Positions 10,368 to 18,173 of a stretch of 18,296 nucleotides of DNA are shown one piece after another. The stretch is from Desulfobacterales bacterium. Its GTDB lineage: Bacteria; Desulfobacterota; Desulfobacteria; Desulfobacterales; UBA5852. The notes beneath the pieces were generated by a model. It had not been told where the DNA came from and ran no database searches. It saw only the letters and a program-made list of their open reading frames with translations. Location of the stretch: assembly GCA_030066455.1 (NCBI GenBank), contig JASJBQ010000030.1, positions 1 to 18,296 of the forward strand. Direction: 5' to 3'. Position 1 is the first letter of the stretch. Each line of letters opens with the position of its first letter. Made by a program: the position numbers and the translations under genes.

Positions 10368-12359
10368 TCAATCGGCTTCGAGAATCTGGCCGACTTTGGC
10401 GATGAGGCCGTCCACGGAGAAGGGCTTCTGGATGAAATGGATACCCTCTTCGAGGACACCGTGGTGCAGGATGACGTTGTCGGTATAGCCGGACATGTAA
10501 AGGACGTTGACTTGCGGAAACGGGCCCAGCACCGCACGGTAGAGGTCCCGGCCGTTCATGCCCGGCATGATCACGTCGGTGAGCAGCAGATCCAGCGGCC
10601 CGCTGTGGCCCCTCAGCCGCTGCAGGCAGTCGGCGCCCGATTCGGCCGACAGGACCCGGTAGCCCTGGCGCTCGAGGATGTTCACGGCCAGATCGCGCAC
10701 CATGGCTTCGTCTTCGACCACCATGATCGTACTGGAAATCGGCATCTGCCGGGGCGGCCGGCTTTCGTCGGCCTGATCCGTGGCGATCCGCATATCGGCC
10801 GCCGCCGGGAAGAAGAGCTGGAAGGTCGTGCCCTGGCCGGGCTCACTTTCCACCTGGATGCTGCCGCGGTGCTGTCGGACGATGCCGTAAACGGTGGAAA
10901 GCCCCAGACCGGTGCCTTTGCCCTTGGTCTTGGTGGAAAAAAAAGGATCGAAGATCTTTTCGCGGTCGGCGGGCGTGATGCCGTGGCCCGTGTCGCTTAA
11001 GGTCAGCATGACCCGCATGTCTTCCCTCCTTTGAGGTTGGGGGTTTTCCCGGCCCTCGCGGGGATCATGCAGGGCGGTGCCGATCCGCAGCAGGCCGCCG
11101 TCGGGCATGGCATCCCGGGCGTTTATCGCCAGGTTCATGAGCACCTGTTCCAACTGCCCTGTGTCGGCCTCCACGGGGAGCGGCGTTGGGGCCAGGGTCA
11201 GGGTGATGCGGATGTCTTCGCGGATCGTGCGGCGCAGCAGTTTTTCGAAACGGATGATGACCTGGTTGAGGTCCAGCGTTTTCATCTTCAACGGCTGTTT
11301 GCGCGCAAAGGCCAGCAGTTGATGAACCATGTCGCGGGCCCGGGCGCCGGCTTTGTGGATGGACTGGATGGATGGCCGGTTCGGGTCTCCGGAGGACATT
11401 TCCAACATCAGCAGTTCGGCATAACCCAGAATAGGGCCCAGGAGGTTGTTGAGATCGTGGGCCACGCCGCCGGCCAGGAGGCCCACGGCCTCCATTTTCT
11501 GGGCGATGCTCAGCCGTTCTTCGAGCTGGTGGACATCGCTCAGGTCGATGGCGATCCCACGAACGCCGACGGTCTCACTCGCCGTCAGTATCGGGCTCAT
11601 GTACATGGCGATGGGGAATGTGCGGCCGTCGGCGCAGCGGGCGACGTACTCTCTTCCCGCCGGGCTGCCCTTTGCCAGCGTCTTGCGGAAGTCAGACCGC
11701 AAGCGGTCGTGGTCTTCGGGGCTGATGAACGCATACAGGTCCATCCCCTGCACCAGGTCTTCCGGCGGGTAGCCGAATATCTTCTGGGCGCTCTGGTTGA
11801 CGAACACGAGCCGGCTGTCCGCGTTGGTCTCGAAGATCGACTGGGGCAGCAGGTTCACCAGGTCCCGGAACCGCTTTTCACTGGCCTGCAGGGCGGCTTC
11901 GGCCTGTTTGCGACGGGTGATGTCCCAGAAGATGCCGATGACCCCGCCGGTTTTCTGATTGGGCAGCTTCAGCGGGGCCTTGACCACGTTGACATACAGG
12001 TGGTCGGCGCCGCTCAGTTTGTGTTTTTCTTCGATCACCGTGGTTTCACCGGTCTGCATGATGGCGAGGTCATCCCGGCGGTATTTGTGGGCCAGCACCT
12101 CGGGGTGCAGGTCGAAATCCGTGCAGCCCAACACGGCTTCCAGCGGCTTTTCGAGCGTGCGGCAGAAAGCGGCGTTGGCGAAAATGAAACGGCCCGCGTG
12201 GTCTTTGCCGAAGACGTTGAGGGGCAGCGAATCGATAAGCGCCAGGATGCGTTCCCGCGAGTGATCGATTTCCGCCACCTGGTGCCGCTGGCGGTGCAGA
12301 TCGGCTTCGAGGGCGCGGACGCGGGCTTCGAGCTCTTCGTATGTTGGTTTGAGGGTCAT
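10368..12359 (-). CDS. Hybrid sensor histidine kinase (PAS-PAS-HisKA-HATPase-REC)
   Basis: Soluble two-component kinase of 663 residues with no signal peptide or membrane segment, so it senses a cytoplasmic cue. Order of domains: a short coiled coil (6-30), PAS (about 35-150, ending in the PAC-like WDITRRKQAE), a second PAS (about 158-285), HisKA with His301 (AGGVAHDLNNLLGPI), HATPase with N-box Asn409/Asn413, G1 SDTGHGI (455-461) and G2 GKGTGLGLSTVYGIV, and a C-terminal receiver with Asp549/550-region acids, phosphoacceptor Asp595 (LLLTDVIMPG) and Lys645. The ATG at 12359 has AGGGA five bases upstream; a longer in-frame start at 12557 would add a proline/arginine-rich tail that looks like non-coding DNA. 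No partner response regulator or output gene is adjacent, so targets are unknown. It is 197 bp behind the DUF2333 gene. Confidence 0.92.
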   Translation of the reverse strand: MTLKPTYEELEARVRALEADLHRQRHQVAEIDHSRERILALIDSLPLNVFGKDHAGRFIFANAAFCRTLEKPLEAVLGCTDFDLHPEVLAHKYRRDDLAIMQTGETTVIEEKHKLSGADHLYVNVVKAPLKLPNQKTGGVIGIFWDITRRKQAEAALQASEKRFRDLVNLLPQSIFETNADSRLVFVNQSAQKIFGYPPEDLVQGMDLYAFISPEDHDRLRSDFRKTLAKGSPAGREYVARCADGRTFPIAMYMSPILTASETVGVRGIAIDLSDVHQLEERLSIAQKMEAVGLLAGGVAHDLNNLLGPILGYAELLMLEMSSGDPNRPSIQSIHKAGARARDMVHQLLAFARKQPLKMKTLDLNQVIIRFEKLLRRTIREDIRITLTLAPTPLPVEADTGQLEQVLMNLAINARDAMPDGGLLRIGTALHDPREGRENPQPQRREDMRVMLTLSDTGHGITPADREKIFDPFFSTKTKGKGTGLGLSTVYGIVRQHRGSIQVESEPGQGTTFQLFFPAAADMRIATDQADESRPPRQMPISSTIMVVEDEAMVRDLAVNILERQGYRVLSAESGADCLQRLRGHSGPLDLLLTDVIMPGMNGRDLYRAVLGPFPQVNVLYMSGYTDNVILHHGVLEEGIHFIQKPFSVDGLIAKVGQILEAD

Positions 12360-12502
12360 GCCTGTCCCTGGTGTTCTAATTTTGATCTGGACCCTGAGCG
12401 ACGGGGTTGCAAGCGGGTTGCCGCCGGGGGCGGCGAATGCTGCGATCCTGATCCGGAAAGGGCGCGGGTTCGACGATGGCGCCGGCCACCGGGCAGCCTG
12501 CC

Positions 12503-12538
12503 GGATGGCATCGCCGCGGGGGTGCGGTGACGCCATCC
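12503..12538 (-). terminator. Hairpin between the DUF2333 gene and the kinase gene
   Basis: GGATGGC (12503-12509) and GCCATCC (12532-12538) form a seven-base-pair stem 19 bp downstream of the DUF2333 stop on the minus strand. There is no U-run, so intrinsic termination is doubtful. The 197-bp gap (12360-12556) has no other gene; I found no convincing promoter for the kinase in it. Confidence 0.25.
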
Positions 12539-12556
12539 CTCCCGCCGGGATCGGCA

Positions 12557-13894
12557 TCAGGTGGAAAGCGTCTGGATCAGCAGGCCGACGTAAAAACGCG
12601 CGTGACTGATGGGCGCCGCCAGATTGGCGCGGTGGTTGGCGGTAAAGCCGTCGGGATCACCATCCAGGATGATCCAGGGGTGGATTTCATTGGCATGGTG
12701 CAGGGCCTCGATGGCGTGGTGGAGCACGTCGGTGCCACGACGGGATTCGACCACCGTTTCAAAATCGACGGCTACGGCCTGCAGGATGGTATGCATGGTG
12801 TGGGCCACGCCCTGGGCGTAGTAGAAATAATCGTCGGCCCGGAACCAGCTGACCTCGTGGCCGTCGTCTTCCTTGGCTTTGACCAGGTTGTCGTCGCAGC
12901 TGCCCAGCAGGTTTTCGTAGGCCATGAGCAGCGGGATCAGGTTCACGGTGCGGGTGTAGAAGGGCGCCGTGCCCGTTTCAAGTTTGCGTTTGTAGCGATC
13001 CAGGGCGGCCAGCGCCTCGGCATAGCTCGATTCGGCCGAGGGCAGCATGTAGTCTTCGGCGTGGATCATCAAATTGTTGCGGGCCAGTTCCAGATCCTTG
13101 TCAAACGCCTGGGCGCTGCCGGTGCGCGAGATGCGCTCGGTCAGGGTCTCGACGGTGCGGCGCGTGACTTCCAGAACACCCAGCTGGTAGTTCTTCACAT
13201 TGTCGGCCGGGCGGATGATATCGTTGGGCCGCCATCCGTAGAAGCGCTCTTCCAGTTCGTATCGGAGCGGGGCGATGGTGGCCATGACGAAAGTGACCCC
13301 CTTCACATCCGAGATCTCAATCGTACCGTGACCGTGACCGTGGTCGCCGCCGTGGGCGTCGTCCCCGCCGTGGGCGGCCTTGGCGGCGTGTTCACCCACG
13401 GCCGTGGCGTGGTCCTTGTCTTCGCCGGCGGCATGACCGGCCGCTGCAGGGGTCGTCTTCGAGGCCGCGCCGTGCCCGCCGTCGTCGCTGTGCGCGTCCT
13501 TCTTCGCGGTGTCGTGAGCGCCCGTCTTCGGGGCGTGAGCGTCCGACGTGTCATGGTGCGCAGCACCGCTTCCGGTTTCAGCTGCGTGGCCGGCGGTCTG
13601 ATCGTGAGGTTTCGAACCATGGGGCGCTGCGCGGCCATGGTCGTCATCGGATGCCGGGCCGTGGCTTTTCGCGGCCGTTGTGTGCTCTTCCCCCTTGGCA
13701 TCATGATCGGCCACGATGCTCGGTGCGTGAGGGTCGGAAGGGTCCTGGTGGGATTCAAACAGGTTGAGAACCATGCTGGCCCCCCAGAGAAGCGCCAGCA
13801 CACCCACGGTGCCGATGACGATGCGTTTGGCGGCAAACAGGGTGAACCCCTTGCTCTTCTTTTCCGGAGTTGGGTCCGGCTGCGGATTTTCCAT
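12557..13894 (-). CDS. DUF2333 family protein, membrane-anchored, with histidine-rich linker
   Basis: Protein of 445 residues with unknown function. A cytoplasmic N-terminus of about 23 residues is followed by one membrane helix (about 25-46). Residues 47-190 form a low-complexity linker rich in His, Ala, Asp and Gly with 23 histidines, ending in GGDHGHGHG. The C-terminal domain (about 200-445) matches my memory of the DUF2333 family: YGWRPNDIIRPADN, YQLGVLEVTRR, the ISRTGSAQAFDKDLELARN block, YMLPSAESSYAEALAALDRY, FYTRTVNL, WFRADDYFYYAQG and GFTANHRANLAAPISHAR. The ATG at 13894 has AGGAG seven bases upstream. The frame stays open far upstream, but that part is an off-frame reading of selB. 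selB ends 53 bp upstream in the same direction, suggesting co-transcription. The long linker is unusual, since the relatives I know are shorter and lack it; metal binding is an inference. Confidence 0.82.
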   Translation of the reverse strand: MENPQPDPTPEKKSKGFTLFAAKRIVIGTVGVLALLWGASMVLNLFESHQDPSDPHAPSIVADHDAKGEEHTTAAKSHGPASDDDHGRAAPHGSKPHDQTAGHAAETGSGAAHHDTSDAHAPKTGAHDTAKKDAHSDDGGHGAASKTTPAAAGHAAGEDKDHATAVGEHAAKAAHGGDDAHGGDHGHGHGTIEISDVKGVTFVMATIAPLRYELEERFYGWRPNDIIRPADNVKNYQLGVLEVTRRTVETLTERISRTGSAQAFDKDLELARNNLMIHAEDYMLPSAESSYAEALAALDRYKRKLETGTAPFYTRTVNLIPLLMAYENLLGSCDDNLVKAKEDDGHEVSWFRADDYFYYAQGVAHTMHTILQAVAVDFETVVESRRGTDVLHHAIEALHHANEIHPWIILDGDPDGFTANHRANLAAPISHARFYVGLLIQTLST

Positions 13895-13947
13895 GACGGC
13901 TCCTGGAGATGAATACGCTGGTGAAAATATCGATTGGACGTAAGGGG

Positions 13948-15858
<1,911 letters not shown>

Positions 15859-15933
15859 GACGTGACGACTCCCAGGTGAATAGGTCCCGAAGGTTAGAAC
15901 GGGATAAGGATCAGGGACGCGGCGGCTGTGCCG

Positions 15934-16101
15934 CTAGCCGCGTTTGCGCAGGTATTCCATAAAATAGGACAGCCCCACCAGAATGGTGGCCAGCCCGGCG
16001 ACATACAGCGGGTCCGTACTCTTGTCGAACATGCGCACGATCACGGTGGCAATTCCCAGGCCCAGCAGGGCGCGAATGATAAATATTTGATATCCGGGCA
16101 T
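15934..16101 (-). CDS. Small two-helix membrane protein, 55 residues, unknown function
   Basis: A short gene beginning with ATG at 16101, preceded by AAAGGG six bases upstream, and ending in TAG at 15934. The predicted protein begins MPGYQIFIIRALLGLGIATV and has two hydrophobic segments (about 5-22 and 32-48) joined by a charged loop VRMFDKSTDP, with a basic end LRKRG. This is a plausible helical hairpin in the inner membrane. A promoter-like pair lies 40 bp upstream and selB follows 75 bp downstream on the same strand. I do not recognise a named family. Good ribosome binding site, clean membrane topology and position support a real gene; the overlapping plus-strand frame is poorer. Confidence 0.65.
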   Translation of the reverse strand: MPGYQIFIIRALLGLGIATVIVRMFDKSTDPLYVAGLATILVGLSYFMEYLRKRG

Positions 16102-16141
16102 TTTAATCCCTTTGGCAGGTGGGTTTAACAGGCAGAGGAAT

Positions 16142-16168
16142 CCTATAGCAGATGCCCGGCCCGGTCAA
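16142..16168 (-). promoter_or_regulatory. Possible promoter for the small membrane protein and selB
   Basis: On the minus strand TTGACC (16168-16163) and TATAGG (16147-16142) are 15 bp apart, about 40 bp upstream of the small gene's start. The spacing is short for sigma-70, so this is tentative. The rest of 16102-16290 shows only GC-rich short dyads. Confidence 0.35.
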
Positions 16169-16290
16169 GGCGCAAGCCCGGGCGCTGGGCGGTATCGAGA
16201 CACCGCAGCGGGTCGCGAGGCCCGTGTGCGGGCGTTTTGATTTGGCCTTGCAATTCCGCCGGGATTCTGTTAATTGGCCTAGGTTCTTAC

Positions 16291-16366
16291 GGTGGGTGTA
16301 GCTCAGTGGTAGAGCATCAGGTTGTGGCCCTGAGGGTCGTGGGTTCAAGTCCCATCACTCACCCCA
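16291..16366 (+). tRNA. tRNA-His (anticodon GTG)
   Basis: A full cloverleaf is visible. The acceptor stem GTGGGTG (16292-16298) pairs with CACTCAC (16356-16362), including one G-U pair. The anticodon stem TCAGG/CCTGA encloses loop TTGTGGC with anticodon GTG at 16324-16326. The T-loop is GGTTCAAGTCC. An extra G at 16291 (G-1) faces C73 at 16363, the identity mark of histidine tRNA, and CCA (16364-16366) is encoded. Confidence 0.97.
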
Positions 16367-16370
16367 TGCG

Positions 16371-16415
16371 ATATAAAAAGACCATTGACGAAGCGTAAGC
16401 ATCTTCAATGGTCTT
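16371..16415 (-). terminator. Hairpin with U-tract on the minus strand between the two tRNA genes
   Basis: AAGACCATTGA (16378-16388) and TCAATGGTCTT (16405-16415) form a perfect 11-bp stem with a 16-base loop. Read on the minus strand the stem is followed by a run of Ts and TATAT (16377-16371), a good intrinsic terminator. On the plus strand there is no T-run after it, so it would only weakly separate tRNA-His from tRNA-Arg. Confidence 0.55.
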
Positions 16416-16432
16416 GTCGCTTATACGCGCCC

Positions 16433-16561
16433 CTTGGCGATTTCCCAAAAGCGACAGATTCAAGGCGACCGAGTTTTTGCGAGCGAGGCGTACGGCGTGT
16501 ACGCCGCAGTGAGGAAAAACGATGGGCAACACCGAAGGTGGCCTTTTGGGGCATCGCCAAG
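16433..16561. repeat. Long imperfect inverted repeat (MITE-like hairpin element, copy 2)
   Basis: A dyad of about 129 bp between the tRNA genes. The outer arms are CTTGGCGAT-CCCAAAAG and its near reverse complement ending ATCGCCAAG at 16561. The core is a perfect palindrome GGCGTAC (16487-16493), loop GGCGT, GTACGCC (16499-16505). It shares the GCGTAC-N5-GTACGC core with the element at 3187-3362, and also CAAGGC on the left and CAACACCG or TAACACCG on the right at similar distances, so both belong to one family. Its right edge abuts the first base of tRNA-Arg, and the GGCGCC at the tRNA 5' end extends the dyad. Confidence 0.65.
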
Positions 16562-16638
<77 letters not shown>

Positions 16639-16645
16639 ATCAACT

Positions 16646-16690
16646 AAAAAACGGAGATGGACGGGGAGTTGTCCGATCTCCGTTTTTTTT
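16646..16690 (+). terminator. Strong intrinsic terminator after tRNA-Arg
   Basis: ACGGAGAT (16651-16658) pairs with ATCTCCGT (16676-16683), with an inner GGAC/GTCC extension and one bulged G. It is followed by eight Ts (16683-16690) and preceded by six As, so it may work in both directions. It closes the tRNA transcription unit. Confidence 0.9.
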
Positions 16691-16801
16691 ACTACGCAAG
16701 AACCAATGGCAGGGTGTTGTATCCGGGCTTCAACCAACGCAGAGGCTGTGGCACCTCCCTGCGCCGTATGGCCGGTGAGTCGCGCCGACGTCGAGGCCAA
16801 G

Positions 16802-16817
16802 GCAATGTTGCATTGCA
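16802..16817. promoter_or_regulatory. Candidate operator 1 (TGC-N3-GCA dyad upstream of -35)
   Basis: GCAATG-TTG-CATTGC (16802-16816) is a perfect six-base inverted repeat 12 bp upstream of the -35 box. It contains TGTTGCATTGCA (16806-16817), which matches the second site at 16882-16893 in 10 of 12 positions. The TGC-N3-GCA core resembles what I remember of binding sites of PhaR, the repressor of phasin genes; that likeness is from memory only. Between the tRNA terminator and this site (16691-16801) I see nothing else. Confidence 0.35.
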
Positions 16818-16828
16818 CAAAAAATATA

Positions 16829-16855
16829 TTGACATAGCAATTTGACCAATATAAT
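16829..16855 (+). promoter_or_regulatory. Probable promoter of the phasin-like/parA unit
   Basis: Perfect hexamers TTGACA (16829-16834) and TATAAT (16850-16855) are separated by 15 bp, which is shorter than the usual 17. The surrounding DNA is strikingly AT-rich. Transcription would start near 16862, giving a leader of about 75 bases. Confidence 0.6.
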
Positions 16856-16881
16856 TAGATAAAAGTCATAACAAACGTTAT

Positions 16882-16893
16882 TGTTGCAACGCA
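16882..16893. promoter_or_regulatory. Candidate operator 2 (TGC-N3-GCA in the leader)
   Basis: TGTTGCAACGCA matches operator candidate 1 in 10 of 12 positions and lies 76 bp further on, about 20 bp after the predicted transcription start. It contains the palindrome GTTGCAAC and is flanked by ATTG and CAAT. Two similar sites around a promoter suggest repression, possibly with DNA looping. Confidence 0.35.
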
Positions 16894-16936
16894 ATATTAT
16901 GAGTTCTTTTGAATACCATTAAAGGGGGAATGAATC

Positions 16937-17269
16937 ATGGTGTATGCGCGACTCAGCAAACAGATTATCGAATTCCAGAAACTGGCTTTCACCAATTGCT
17001 TCGACGCCGCTGTGCTGTTGCAGGACCAGGCCACTGCGGCAATGCGCCGGACCGTGCAGCAAAATACCTGGCTGCCTGAAGAAGGGCAAAAAATGATTCA
17101 AAGCTGGGTTGATGCTTGTCGGCAGGAAAGCGCACGCTTCCGGACATTCGTGGATGATGGCTTTGCCTATATGGAAACCCATTTTGCAGTTGAAAAACCA
17201 GCTCGGAAGACGGCTAAAAAAGCGAAAGCTGTCAAGAAAAAGAAAGTCGCCAAAGCAAAAAAAGAGTAG
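16937..17269 (+). CDS. Small protein with lysine-rich tail, phasin-like (tentative)
   Basis: A 110-residue protein. Residues 1-85 are probably helical with regularly spaced hydrophobic residues (LSKQIIEFQKLAFTNCFDAA, then QDQATAAM, WLPEEGQKMIQSWVDACRQ, FRTFVDDGFAYMETHF). Residues 86-110 are a basic tail with KPARK, TAKKAKAVKKKK and AKAKKE. The overall pattern recalls phasins, the proteins that coat polyhydroxyalkanoate granules, and the tail recalls PhaF/PhaM-like or histone H1-like tails that bind DNA. I see no catalytic motif, helix-turn-helix, signal peptide or membrane helix. The ATG has GGGGG eight bases upstream. A ParA-type ATPase gene follows 45 bp downstream and is probably co-transcribed. 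The DNA is AT-richer than the genes before 16640. The coding call is good; the phasin label is an inference and an unrelated DNA-binding adaptor is possible. Confidence 0.6.
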   Translation: MVYARLSKQIIEFQKLAFTNCFDAAVLLQDQATAAMRRTVQQNTWLPEEGQKMIQSWVDACRQESARFRTFVDDGFAYMETHFAVEKPARKTAKKAKAVKKKKVAKAKKE

Positions 17270-17314
17270 AACCTTTATCGAAATCAACCCGTCACTTCAA
17301 GAGAAGAGGGGCAG

Positions 17315-18088
17315 ATGCGAAGGGTCATTTTTAACCAGAAAGGCGGCGTGGGTAAAACGACGATCGCATGTAACCTTGCGGCTTTAAGTGCCGCAGCGGG
17401 ACATCACACCCTATTGGTCGATCTGGACCCCCAGGCGAACTCAACGCAGTACCTGCTTGGGGCAACGGCAGACGCACTTGAGCTGACAATCGCAGACTAT
17501 TACAAGGAAACGCTCAGTTTCACGTTTTTTCCCAAATCCGCCGATGCGTTTGTTCTTCCCACGCCTTTTGAACATCTGGCGATACTGCCCGCCCATGAAG
17601 ACCTTGGCGAGTTGATCTATCGGCTGGACTCGCGCTACAAAATTCGAAAACTAAAAGATGCTTTGGATCAACTAAAGGGATATGATGCCGTTTACATCGA
17701 CACCCCTCCGGCCTTTAATTTTTATACGCTGTCGGCGCTTATTGCTGCCGACAGCTGTTTGATTCCGTTTGACTGCGACGATTTTTCACGGCGTGCGCTT
17801 TACCGGCTTCTTGAAAGAGTGCGTGAAGTCCAGGGAGACCACAACAAAAAACTGTCTGTAGAGGGTATCGTCATAAATCACTTTCAGCAGCGTGCCAATC
17901 TGCCCAGACAGTTGGTGTCGGAAATGACTGGAGAGGGGCTACCGATTTTAAACACCTACCTTTCACATTCCGTGATTATCCGCGAATCGCATCAAAAAGC
18001 CACCCCCCTGGTCAATCTGGCACCCAAGCATAAGCTTACCGAGGAATTCAAATCGTTGTACACCGAGTTAAACGGGAACAAGGGATAG
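17315..18088 (+). CDS. ParA/MinD-family ATPase (ParA-like)
   Basis: A 257-residue P-loop ATPase of the ParA/Soj group. The deviant Walker A motif KGGVGKTT (residues 9-16) retains the signature lysine Lys9 and has Lys14. Walker A' is LLVDLDPQANST (33-44), and Walker B is VYIDTPP (126-132) with Asp129. The protein starts directly at the P-loop, without the N-terminal helix-turn-helix found in large plasmid ParA proteins, so it is a small chromosomal or cargo-positioning type. Such ATPases bind the nucleoid when ATP-bound and move cargo when a partner stimulates hydrolysis. A ribosome binding site (GAGGGG) precedes the ATG. No parB follows; the only apparent partner is the lysine-tailed protein upstream. 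Codon use is AT-richer than in the metabolic genes of this window, which suggests a different origin. Confidence 0.9.
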   Translation: MRRVIFNQKGGVGKTTIACNLAALSAAAGHHTLLVDLDPQANSTQYLLGATADALELTIADYYKETLSFTFFPKSADAFVLPTPFEHLAILPAHEDLGELIYRLDSRYKIRKLKDALDQLKGYDAVYIDTPPAFNFYTLSALIAADSCLIPFDCDDFSRRALYRLLERVREVQGDHNKKLSVEGIVINHFQQRANLPRQLVSEMTGEGLPILNTYLSHSVIIRESHQKATPLVNLAPKHKLTEEFKSLYTELNGNKG

Positions 18089-18119
18089 ATACCATCGGAA
18101 TCCTGGTCTTGATCTAAAC

Positions 18120-18172
18120 CCTCCACCTCAGGTGGAGGACGCGTGGAGGTTCCACCGATTCGGAGTGTTTTT
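18120..18172 (+). terminator. Tandem competing hairpins with T-run after the parA-like gene
   Basis: CCTCCACC (18120-18127), loop TCA, GGTGGAGG (18131-18138) is a perfect eight-base-pair hairpin 31 bp after the stop. A second dyad GTGGA-GGT-TCCAC follows at 18143-18155, and five Ts lie at 18168-18172, about 12 bases further on. GGTGGA of the first hairpin can alternatively pair with TCCACC of the second. The T-run is not directly on a stem, so this is a probable but imperfect terminator. Confidence 0.5.
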
Positions 18173-18173
18173 C

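Noticed and set aside
12360..12557. 66-residue N-terminal extension of the histidine kinase
   Set aside because: Low-quality Pro/Arg-rich sequence without a ribosome binding site; ATG 12359 has a good one and starts at the coiled coil.
16937..17269. The small lysine-tailed protein as a ParB or centromere-binding protein
   Set aside because: It precedes the ATPase gene, has no helix-turn-helix, ParB box or CTPase motif, and no iteron-like array is seen. It could still be a non-homologous adaptor.
17315..18088. Assignment of the ATPase as McdA (carboxysome positioning)
   Set aside because: McdA of the cyanobacterial type lacks the signature lysine, which is present here as Lys9, and no carboxysome genes are in view.
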